The position numbers and the translations under genes are program-made. From positions 1 through 64,000 of the forward strand of contig NZ_JBLRWZ010000006.1 in NCBI RefSeq assembly GCF_047920995.1: 64,000 nucleotides of DNA. The letters are read 5' to 3'. The notes beneath the pieces were generated by a model. It worked only from the letters and a program-made list of their open reading frames with translations, was not told the DNA's origin and searched no databases. Positions 51,501 to 58,360 of the stretch are shown here, piece by piece (the first letter of the stretch is position 1; every line of letters begins with the position of its first letter). The stretch comes from Aliidiomarina sp047920995 (lineage in GTDB: Bacteria > Pseudomonadota > Gammaproteobacteria > Enterobacterales > Alteromonadaceae).

Positions 51501-51673
51501 TAGCATTAGGAATTGGTGAGGGTGCGGAGATTATGAATCCGTTGGCATTAACCGTAGTGGGTGGTTTGTTGAGTGCCATGGTGCTTACGCTTTTTGTTGT
51601 TCCGGCACTATATGTGATTGTGAATGGGGCCGCAGAGCGGGCGCAAGAGTGGTTAGTTGGGCAGAACAAATAA
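48539..51673 (+). CDS. RND-family efflux permease (DN/NN proton-relay class)
   Basis: A 1044-residue RND transporter with the duplicated transmembrane/periplasmic-loop layout. Start is ATG 48539 (a GTG directly before it, at 48536, is possible). Unlike the AcrB-like pump at 30346-33438, TM4 reads GLLLDNAIVMLENIF and TM10 reads GIVVNNAILLVEYI, so the second acid of the DD pair is Asn and the AcrB lysine is Asn. This is a known RND subclass. Substrate unknown. It is the last gene of the channel-adaptor-permease unit. Confidence 0.92.
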   Translation: MPSGISALAIRRPIGTISIASVILVLGLFFVQRLPVDLLPHIEYPQITVTVNYPGVAPEIMEEQVTRVLERNLAAVENLVLIDSRASEGRTNVNLHFELGTNLDLALQDAGRLLELARTQLPSDAQPPRLYKRDPSQDPIWQAGFSSSVRSEVAVRDWVVNQLTPQLVSVFGVAGVEVAGGLQREMEVVVDQQRLRTFGLRMQDIVALLEAENIDVAAGWMTSDTFDVMAKTDGMLTSANEVANLLLQVPGSDQRIRLEEVADVQDGFREQRLFSRLNGTPAVQVSITKLPEANTVEVVSGVQELMRDLTRSGFLPEDIQYQPINDPVYFIQGALRSVGTAALLGGFLAMVMVFLFLGSLRKSLVVGISIPVAIMATFALMGASGLTLNVISLGGLALGVGLLLDNAIVMLENIFRHHRQLQKSVTEAAYDGAREVSSAITAGTLTNLAAVLPFLLITGYAAMIFRELILTISFAILATLVAALTLVPMLAALLARIRFQSGLEQSRLIRGFNRFIMLLQSAYVRALEPALRWRWGVIAGAALLFVVMLRMGDQLGNEFLPQVDDGGVSVRMVLPSGTPPFETDAAAREIESIILDMPHVETMFALVGGHLSGGIINERPGTSNIRVQLTPARQRPEMSAGEWVAEAQQRLDALDLPGARISVQPPSIQGLQFSPAGADFSISIVGDELTELREYARDISALLQGIPGLEGVEVGREDQSPLMRIVVDRERAADLGLRVSEIGRAVRQAVDGEVPSYFRDGQYEYPVRVRLPKDQVSDEQVLSNLILDRIDGVPVLLGDVASFQLGEGPAHIERENQNRVVRVNGDINTTVADVGQIMREVEARMSNFELPDQYSLIYSGQWETIQATNKELRTVVILAMFLVFVVMAVQYERFTNPLVILTAAPLALFGVVSALTLTNTSLSAPVLIGVVLLIGIVVNNAILLVEYIEIARRESKLNIQEAVLAAAKVRLRPILMTTLTTVLGMLPLALGIGEGAEIMNPLALTVVGGLLSAMVLTLFVVPALYVIVNGAAERAQEWLVGQNK

Positions 51674-51683
51674 AGATGGCATA

Positions 51684-51716
51684 AAAAATGGTCGGCATTT
51701 AAGTGCCAACCATTTA
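51684..51716 (-). terminator. intrinsic terminator after the cold-shock gene
   Basis: On the minus strand AAATGGTTGGCA pairs with TGCCGACCATTT (one mismatch), followed by a run of six T residues. It may also slow transcription from the RND gene on the other strand. Confidence 0.75.
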
Positions 51717-51758
51717 TAAATTCGTTTTGCGTGAGCAAAGGTTTACGGTACGTAAGCC

Positions 51759-51971
51759 CTAATCAGCAGCAGTTACGTTTTCAGCTTGAGGGCCTTTTTG
51801 GCCTTGCGTGATAGTGAACTGAACTTTTTGGCCTTCGGCTAACGTACGGAAGCCATCGCCAGTAATTGCTGAGAAGTGAACGAATACATCAGGCCCGCCT
51901 TCGCGCTCAAGAAAACCAAAACCTTTAGATTCGTTGAACCACTTAACGGTACCAGTAACGATATCAGACAT
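51759..51971 (-). CDS. cold-shock domain protein (CspA family)
   Basis: A 70-residue single OB-fold protein with RNP1 KGFGFLERE and RNP2 DVFVHFSAI, typical of CspA-family RNA chaperones. TAGGAAAG precedes the ATG. A leader of about 147 bases is predicted upstream, as in cold-induced csp genes, so it may be a true cold-shock gene rather than a constitutive paralogue. Which Csp it corresponds to cannot be decided. Confidence 0.95.
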   Translation of the reverse strand: MSDIVTGTVKWFNESKGFGFLEREGGPDVFVHFSAITGDGFRTLAEGQKVQFTITQGQKGPQAENVTAAD

Positions 51972-52124
51972 AATCTTTCCTAACTTGCGTGTATATTAAA
52001 ACAGCTGGCCGCAACCAGCGGTACTAGTGCTTAGAGCAGCAAGGTATTTAGAGCAGGGGACGAGCACTTCCGAGAAGGGTTTCGTTCAAACTGAGTAAAT
52101 AACTGCTGTTATTTAAGCTTTTTC

Positions 52125-52154
52125 AGTATATATGGGAAGAATTATTCTGGCCAA
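52125..52154 (-). promoter_or_regulatory. promoter of the cold-shock gene with long 5' leader
   Basis: On the minus strand TTGGCC (52154-52149) and TATACT (52130-52125) are separated by 18 bases. Transcription would begin near 52118, leaving a leader of about 147 bases before the ATG at 51971. The leader can form a GCTGG/CCAGC hairpin near 52004-52019. Confidence 0.55.
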
Positions 52155-52254
52155 TAATTTTAGTGTTTATTTTATATTCTATTTTGTTTTACACAGTAAC
52201 GGTTGAATACGGTTACACTGGTGTATCAATTTATTGAGAAAAGGATGCAAGTGC

Positions 52255-53331
52255 ATGGCGTTAGCGAGAGTTGTAATGAACCAGGTAGAGCAAATTGGCA
52301 ATACTGATTTATTAAAAATCGCTTCGTTATCGAAACTATGTGGTTCCGATATTTACGTAAAATGCGAGTACCAAAATCCTGGTGGTTCGATCAAAGATCG
52401 TGCAGCACTGCAATTAGTAAAAGATGCAATCGATCAGGGCAAGCTACAGCCGGGGATGACCATTGTTGAAGGTACTGCGGGTAATACCGGCATTGGTTTG
52501 GCGGTGGTAGCAAAGGCACTAGGTTATGATTTGTTGGTGGTAATGCCCAATGATCAAACTGCGGAAAAAACGAAAATGATCGAACTGCATGGAGCGCGTT
52601 TGCATGCAGTGCCACCCGTGCCATTTAAGAATGAGGCGCACTTCTATCATACGGCGCGGCGGCTTGGTGCGGAGAATGATAATTTCTGGTGGGCGAACCA
52701 GTTCGAAAACACGAGCAATATGCGCGCCCATTATTTGCGCACAGGCCCAGAAATCTGGCAGCAAACTGCAGGCAAGATCGATATGCTTGTTTCGGTATCG
52801 GGTACGGGCGGCACAATCGCCGGTAATTCATTGTACTTGAAAGAGCAAAACCCGAATATTGAAGTGTGGTGCGCAGATCCAGATGGTTCAGGCACTTATG
52901 AGTTTCTTCGCAGTGGCGAATATAAAGCGGAAGGCGGCTCGCTTACCGAGGGAATTGGTATCATGCGCTTAGTAGAGAACTTCCGGCAGGCAAAAATTGA
53001 TTACGCACTCAATTTACCTGATCAAGATCTGCTGAGTATTGCCAATTTTGTGCGCGAGCAAGATGGCATTGTACTGGGCAGTAGCTCGGCGCTGAACGTG
53101 GCCGCTGCGTTTTTTGCAGCACTGCATCGTGCACCGGGTAAAACGATTGTTACTTTTGCATGTGATTTGGGTGAGCGTAGTGCATCTAAACTCTACAACA
53201 CAGATTATTTGCAAAGCCGCGGGATTAGCCCAGTTGCCGAACCGATGGATAAGTTAACCAATCGATATCGGCAAGCGGGCGATAAGATTTTGCGTGTTAC
53301 GCGGGATTACCAGAACGAAGCGCCGCGTTAA
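52255..53331 (+). CDS. PLP-dependent cysteine synthase family protein (CysK/Cds1-like)
   Basis: A 358-residue fold-type II PLP enzyme. ATG 52255 with AAAAGGA at 52238-52244; a TTG at 52234 is rejected. The PLP lysine lies in NPGGSIKDRAAL, the phosphate loop is VSGTGGTIAGN, and the substrate loop EGTAGNTGIG is present. NPGGSxKDRAAL with EGTAGNTGIGLA resembles the Cds1-type cysteine desulfhydrase/synthase branch more than canonical CysK, and the C-terminus is about 35 residues longer. It could make cysteine or release H2S from it. It overlaps yqhD tail to tail by 35 bases. Confidence 0.83.
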   Translation: MALARVVMNQVEQIGNTDLLKIASLSKLCGSDIYVKCEYQNPGGSIKDRAALQLVKDAIDQGKLQPGMTIVEGTAGNTGIGLAVVAKALGYDLLVVMPNDQTAEKTKMIELHGARLHAVPPVPFKNEAHFYHTARRLGAENDNFWWANQFENTSNMRAHYLRTGPEIWQQTAGKIDMLVSVSGTGGTIAGNSLYLKEQNPNIEVWCADPDGSGTYEFLRSGEYKAEGGSLTEGIGIMRLVENFRQAKIDYALNLPDQDLLSIANFVREQDGIVLGSSSALNVAAAFFAALHRAPGKTIVTFACDLGERSASKLYNTDYLQSRGISPVAEPMDKLTNRYRQAGDKILRVTRDYQNEAPR

Positions 53332-54472
53332 GGATATTGCGGCTCACTTCTGGAGTTACATCTTGATGCTCACCCAGTTTTACCATGCCGTGAGCTTCTA
53401 GCTGCTTAATCACTACATCAATGATGCTGGCATCTAAATCGTAATCTTCAATACGGGTGCCAGCGCCAAGGCTGCGGAAAAACTCTTCGGTTTTGGCAAT
53501 GCCTGCTTCTGCTTTTTCGGCATCGGTACCTTCCTGAATATGCCAAACCCGCTCGGCAAATTGCACCAACTTCGCCATTTTATCGGCTTTGCGTACACGT
53601 AGGTTTGCTGGCAGCACTACCGCTAAAGTTTGCGCATGATCTAAACCATATAATGCCGTGAGTTCATGGCCAATCATATGCGTAGACCAATCTTGTGGCA
53701 CTCCCACGCCAATTAATCCATTCAATGCCATGGTGGCACACCACATTACATTCGCGCGCACTTCGTAATTCTCCGGCTGGGCAATTGCTTCTGGGCCGAT
53801 ATCGATAAGGGTTTGTAGAATACCCTCGGCCAAGCGATCTTGTAACGCGCCACCTGCTGGATAGGTAAGGTATTGTTCCATTACGTGGGTAAAGGGATCG
53901 ATAACACCGTTAATTACTTGCCGCATCGGTAAGGTATAAGTGGTGGTAGGATCTAGCACGGAAAACTGCGGATACACCAACGGGCTGCCGAAAGGAAGCT
54001 TGGCTTTGTATTCGGAACGGGTTACAACTGAGCCGCTATTCATTTCCGATCCGGTAGCAGGAAGTGTAAGCACGCTGCCAAAGGCTACTGCAGATTTTAC
54101 AACCTTGCCGCCTTTGGTAAGAATATCCCAACGGTCGCCTTCATAATGTGCTGCGGCTGCAATAAATTTAACGCCATCAATTACCGAGCCACCACCAGCG
54201 GCAAGAATAAAATCAACATCGTTAGCGGTTACTGCATCGGCTGCACGACACAGCGTTTCATATTCAGGATTCGCTTCAATACCCTCGAACTCACAAACAA
54301 TTTGCTCGCCAATGGCATCGTGAATTTGCTGATACACGCCATTTTTCTTAATACTGCCGCCGCCATAAGCGAGCATTACCCGCGCGTTGGCTGGAATTTC
54401 GGCACTAATTTTGGTGATCTGCCCTTCCCCAAATAGTATTTTGGTGGGGTTATAAAAACTAAAGTTGTTCAT
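53297..54472 (-). CDS. yqhD: NADPH-dependent aldehyde reductase / iron-containing alcohol dehydrogenase YqhD
   Basis: A 391-residue group III alcohol dehydrogenase. ATG 54472 has GGAG five bases upstream; the GTG two codons earlier is unlikely. The NADPH loop AAGGGSVIDGVKFIAAAA, LTLPATGSEMNSGSVVTR, and metal-ligand segments VIDPFTHVMEQY and MIGHELTALYGLDHAQTLA are intact, and the protein tracks E. coli YqhD throughout. YqhD detoxifies short-chain aldehydes including lipid-peroxidation products. Its last 35 bases overlap the end of the convergent cysteine synthase-like gene. Confidence 0.94.
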   Translation of the reverse strand: MNNFSFYNPTKILFGEGQITKISAEIPANARVMLAYGGGSIKKNGVYQQIHDAIGEQIVCEFEGIEANPEYETLCRAADAVTANDVDFILAAGGGSVIDGVKFIAAAAHYEGDRWDILTKGGKVVKSAVAFGSVLTLPATGSEMNSGSVVTRSEYKAKLPFGSPLVYPQFSVLDPTTTYTLPMRQVINGVIDPFTHVMEQYLTYPAGGALQDRLAEGILQTLIDIGPEAIAQPENYEVRANVMWCATMALNGLIGVGVPQDWSTHMIGHELTALYGLDHAQTLAVVLPANLRVRKADKMAKLVQFAERVWHIQEGTDAEKAEAGIAKTEEFFRSLGAGTRIEDYDLDASIIDVVIKQLEAHGMVKLGEHQDVTPEVSRNILNAALRSGNPA

Positions 54473-54593
54473 GAACACTCCGTTACTGCATGCACGCTAG
54501 TGAGGTGAATGGTAATACTTAGGTGATTAGTATAGTTAGGGTAACGGATACGCCCTAAGAAGTGCAAATGATCACCGATGGGGTAGCAAGTAC

Positions 54594-55088
54594 TTACAAA
54601 CTAATTTGTAATCGGTAACCATCGCTACCATCAGAATAATAATTCGGCATTACATCAACAACTTCAAAACCAAGATTACGATACAGCGCAATGGCACCGG
54701 CATTATCACACTTTACTTCTAAGGATACAGTGCTTACGTTAGGGTTGTTTTCTGCAGCACTTTGCACAACGTTCATTAGTGCTTTTGCCGCACCCTTGCC
54801 GCGAACCTCGGGTGCTGTAGCAAGTGAGTAAACTCGCCATTTGCGGCTATTTTTCCGAGTTAATATAATGGTGTAGCCCGCAAAAATGTTTACTAAATCA
54901 TCCGCACCTAGTGCGGTGCTATTGGTAAGCTCAGCGCACCAAATCTGCACGCTCGGGCTCTGCAGTAAGTAGCGGAACGAGCGCCTACCAATTTGATCAT
55001 AGCTAAAGGCGCTGTTTTCTAGCGCCACCAACTTATCTAAATCATCGGGCTGCGCTTTGCGAACGGTAATCGTATGCTGAGAACACAT
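54594..55088 (-). CDS. GNAT-family N-acetyltransferase
   Basis: A 164-residue GNAT protein: the acetyl-CoA loop reads APEVRGKGAAKALM (about residue 92) and the fourth motif NAGAIALYRNLGFEVV (about residue 130) is standard. Its start lies three bases after the stop of the RimK-type ligase, so they form one operon. Substrate unknown; conserved pairing with RLAN-type ATP-grasp ligases suggests that it acts on the same peptide or metabolite. Confidence 0.9.
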   Translation of the reverse strand: MCSQHTITVRKAQPDDLDKLVALENSAFSYDQIGRRSFRYLLQSPSVQIWCAELTNSTALGADDLVNIFAGYTIILTRKNSRKWRVYSLATAPEVRGKGAAKALMNVVQSAAENNPNVSTVSLEVKCDNAGAIALYRNLGFEVVDVMPNYYSDGSDGYRLQISL

Positions 55089-55091
55089 CGG

Positions 55092-56555
55092 TTAATCTTC
55101 GATTCTGCGTAAGAAATCAGACATGATGATACGATACAGCTCATCACCAAGATATTCGTCCTCAACACCGCTATCAATCGATGGATTATCATTAATTTCG
55201 ATAATCACCGGGCCCTTACTCGATTCTTTGATATCTACGCCGTACAAACCATCGCCTACTAACCGCGTGGCTTGTAGGGCAACTCGAATTACATCTTTAG
55301 GTACTTGATGCACACCTAAACATGCAAAAGAACCAGTTTTGCCTTTGCTCGATTCGCTGGCATGGTTGTAGATTTGCCAATGATTGCGAGCCATAAAGTA
55401 TTTGCAGGCATAAATAACACGGTTATTGAGTACGCCGATGCGCCAATCAAAATCTGTGGGCAAGAACTCTTGCACCAACAAAATGGTTGAGGTTTTGAAC
55501 AAATCTTCCGCTACCTTACGAAACTCATCGGCATTCCGTGCTTTTTCTACGCCAATGGAAAACGAGCCATCGGGTATTTTCAGTACTACGGGGTAGCCGA
55601 ACCGCTCGCCAATTGCCGCGTAATCGATATCGTTGCCCATTACCAATAGTTCGGTTTCTGGTTGTGGAATCTTGTTCTTTTGCAGCATTTCGTTCAAAAA
55701 CACTTTATTGGCGCAGCGCAAAATAGAATCGGGGTGGTCTATTACCACTAAACCATTCGCTTCGGCTTTCTTCGCAAAGTGATAGGTGTAGTGATTAATG
55801 CGCGTAGTTTCGCGAATAAACAGGGCATCAAACTCCAACAGGCGGCCGAAGTCAGCTGCGGTAATTAGCTCGGCTTCAATATCGTACTCTTTTGCGGCGC
55901 GAATAAATTTTTGCAGCGCTTTTTTATCACTGGTGGGAATGCGTTCGTTAGGATCATGCAAAATCGCCAAATCATAGCGATACTCCTTACGGCTACGCGC
56001 TTTGCGCCACACGCGCTTGGAAAAATACTCGAGTGATTCACCAAATAAAGTTTGTTCCTGATCATTTAGATCTGAAAGTGCGCGATTACGTATTGCATTA
56101 AGGTGCCAGCGACCTTCAAACGCAAATTCAACCTCCAGTACTGGGCACGGGTAGGTTTCAAAAATATGCCGAGCTAAATCTTCAAGCTCGGGATACGGTG
56201 TGCGGCCAAAGCAAAGCAATAAGCGCACTCGTTTGGGTTCGTTTGGTTGATGTTGCGCAACAAATCGATTCAATAGCTTGCTACTATCACTCAGGAACAG
56301 CTGATAATGTGATAGATTCGCTAAATCATTGATGGCAGAAACCGAAGGTAAAGCGCGTTGGCCACGAGCTTCCGCAAGCAGGCTCACATAGTAACCGGTG
56401 CTCAAGTAGCTTAAATCACCACATAAGTTGATAATTGGCGCCCGGTGTTTGCCCGCTTGCTGGATATAATCACTGGCACTAATGATAGATTGGCTAGGGT
56501 GATATGGCTGCCAATCGGTTAAATCATCAATAATAATGAGTGGTGCGTTGTGCAT
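55092..56555 (-). CDS. RimK-like ATP-grasp ligase with RLAN N-terminal domain
   Basis: A 487-residue two-domain protein. The N-terminal about 190 residues fit the RimK-like ATP-grasp N-terminal (RLAN) domain, and the C-terminal part is an ATP-grasp: PVVLKIPDGSFSIGV is the lysine/glycine loop, LLVQEFLPTDFDWRIGV the substrate side, and GVDIKESSKGPVIIEINDNP the Mg-binding end. RimK-type enzymes add amino acids, often glutamate, to carboxyl groups of proteins or small molecules; no substrate is known for the RLAN class. Operon with the GNAT gene. Cytoplasmic, no signal peptide. Confidence 0.87.
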   Translation of the reverse strand: MHNAPLIIIDDLTDWQPYHPSQSIISASDYIQQAGKHRAPIINLCGDLSYLSTGYYVSLLAEARGQRALPSVSAINDLANLSHYQLFLSDSSKLLNRFVAQHQPNEPKRVRLLLCFGRTPYPELEDLARHIFETYPCPVLEVEFAFEGRWHLNAIRNRALSDLNDQEQTLFGESLEYFSKRVWRKARSRKEYRYDLAILHDPNERIPTSDKKALQKFIRAAKEYDIEAELITAADFGRLLEFDALFIRETTRINHYTYHFAKKAEANGLVVIDHPDSILRCANKVFLNEMLQKNKIPQPETELLVMGNDIDYAAIGERFGYPVVLKIPDGSFSIGVEKARNADEFRKVAEDLFKTSTILLVQEFLPTDFDWRIGVLNNRVIYACKYFMARNHWQIYNHASESSKGKTGSFACLGVHQVPKDVIRVALQATRLVGDGLYGVDIKESSKGPVIIEINDNPSIDSGVEDEYLGDELYRIIMSDFLRRIED

Positions 56556-56655
56556 AATTTACCTTGGTTGTTGATTCGCAATCGCGAATATTTGTAGCGC
56601 GATTTATCGCTGATATTCAGTTTCTAAGCAAGCATTTTAAAAGGAATATTTTTTA

Positions 56656-57741
56656 ATGAAATTTCAAAGCCCTAGCAACTTTAGCCATGGCCAAGTTGGA
56701 AAAATTGGTGTGCTGCTTACTAATCTTGGCACACCAGATGCGGCAACGCCAAAAGCTCTGCGTAAATACTTGGCAGAATTTCTTTCTGATCCGCGGGTTG
56801 TTGAAGTGCCACGCTTACTTTGGAAGGTTATTTTACACGGTGTGATTTTGCGTATTCGGCCGCGTCGTTCCGCTGCGGCCTACAGCACAGTATGGACCGA
56901 GCAAGGTTCGCCGTTACTGTTTCACACCCAGGCACAAACCGATGGGGTGCGGGCGGAAATGCAAAAACTGTATGGCGATGATGTAATCGTTGAGTTTGGT
57001 ATGCGTTACGGTAATCCTTCCATTAGTAGCGCGTTAGAGAAATTATTTAGCCAAGGCGTGCGCAAGCTCGTGGTGTTGCCGCTCTATCCGCAATATTCAG
57101 CGTCTACCAGCGGCTCTACATTCGATGCCATCAGCAAAGATTTTACCCAACGCCGTTGGTTGCCAGATTTCCGTTTTATTAGCCATTATCATGATAACGC
57201 TGGGTACATTCAGGCCGTGGCAGATAAAATCCGCGCGCACTGGGAACAGCATGGCCGCGCCGACAAATTGGTGTTTTCATACCATGGGGTGCCGAAAAAA
57301 TATCTTGATAAAGGCGACCCGTACCACTGCGAATGTTATAAAACTACCCGTTTGGTAGCCGAAAACTTGGGGCTAGGTAAAGATGAATATCAAACCACTT
57401 TTCAATCGCGTTTTGGGCGCGAAGAGTGGTTACAGCCATATACTGATGTAACCATGAAAGCACTGCCAGGCCAAGGCGTGAAATCACTACAAGTGGTGTG
57501 CCCAGGTTTTTCAGCCGATTGTTTAGAAACCATTGAAGAAATTGGCGAAGAAAACTGTGAATATTTCATGGAAGCGGGTGGCGAACGTTTTGAGTATATT
57601 CCATGCTTAAACTCAGATGCGCAGCACATTCAAGCACTTACGGCAGTGCTGCAAGAAAATCTGCACGGCTGGCAAGCGGGTGATTCTGCAAAAAGTGCGC
57701 AAACCGCAGAGTTAGCCAAACAGCTAGGTGCTAAACTATAG
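56656..57741 (+). CDS. hemH: ferrochelatase HemH
   Basis: A 361-residue enzyme inserting ferrous iron into protoporphyrin IX, the last step of heme synthesis. N-terminus GVLLTNLGTPDAATP, the catalytic histidine in LVFSYHGVPKKYLDKGDPYH (20 residues), and the acidic CLETIEEIGEE are conserved. It is about 40 residues longer than E. coli HemH (320 aa), partly through a hydrophilic C-terminal tail. AAAAGGAAT precedes the ATG. Single-gene context between the GNAT/RimK pair and the TIGR03546/TIGR03545 pair. Confidence 0.96.
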   Translation: MKFQSPSNFSHGQVGKIGVLLTNLGTPDAATPKALRKYLAEFLSDPRVVEVPRLLWKVILHGVILRIRPRRSAAAYSTVWTEQGSPLLFHTQAQTDGVRAEMQKLYGDDVIVEFGMRYGNPSISSALEKLFSQGVRKLVVLPLYPQYSASTSGSTFDAISKDFTQRRWLPDFRFISHYHDNAGYIQAVADKIRAHWEQHGRADKLVFSYHGVPKKYLDKGDPYHCECYKTTRLVAENLGLGKDEYQTTFQSRFGREEWLQPYTDVTMKALPGQGVKSLQVVCPGFSADCLETIEEIGEENCEYFMEAGGERFEYIPCLNSDAQHIQALTAVLQENLHGWQAGDSAKSAQTAELAKQLGAKL

Positions 57742-57835
57742 TTATTAATGCTCATTGTTGGCATTGAACTAGAGCGTTATTTTTGTATCTGAGTATGCAG
57801 CTATTACTTTAATCATCGCAGCAAGGAGCTAGAAA

Positions 57836-58360
57836 ATGATTACCCTGTTGGCCAAGCTGTTTAAAGCTTTAAATGCCGAAACCAGCCCTTGGGCATTAGC
57901 CTGGGCTTTTTTGTTGGGGATGGTGTTAGGCCTCACCCCACTATTTAGCCTACACAATGTGTTAATTCTTTTTTTAGCATTCTCGCTACGCATCAACTTT
58001 AGCGGTTTTATCCTCGCTTTCTTGGTGTTCTCTGGGCTCGCTTACTTACTTGATCCGGTATTCGATTATATCGGTGAAAGTATTTTGCAAGCGCAGGCAT
58101 TGCAAGGCCTGTGGGCCAGCTTATATGAAAATCCATTGGCGCGATTGCTGCAGTATAACCACACCATTACCATGGGCAGTGTGGTGTTCTGTTTAGTAGT
58201 GGCGGTGCCTTGGCTGTTTATTAGCCATCGGCTCATTGTTGCTTATCGCGGCCGCGTGAAAGCATGGTTTGATCGCTTGCGCTTTGTGCAAGTAATTAAA
58301 GGCACGAAGTTCTTTATGGTATATCAACGCATTAGCGGCTTGCGCGGAGGTTCACTATGA
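57836..58360 (+). CDS. TIGR03546 family membrane protein (DUF2062-like)
   Basis: A 174-residue protein with three or four hydrophobic helices (WALAWAFLLGMVLGLTPLFS, LILAFLVFSGLAYLLDPVFD, VVFCLVVAVPWLFISHRLI). Its length and its four-base overlap with the next gene match the TIGR03546/TIGR03545 pair, which are always found together. AGGAGCT precedes the ATG. Function unknown; a role at the inner membrane is implied. Confidence 0.8.
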   Translation: MITLLAKLFKALNAETSPWALAWAFLLGMVLGLTPLFSLHNVLILFLAFSLRINFSGFILAFLVFSGLAYLLDPVFDYIGESILQAQALQGLWASLYENPLARLLQYNHTITMGSVVFCLVVAVPWLFISHRLIVAYRGRVKAWFDRLRFVQVIKGTKFFMVYQRISGLRGGSL

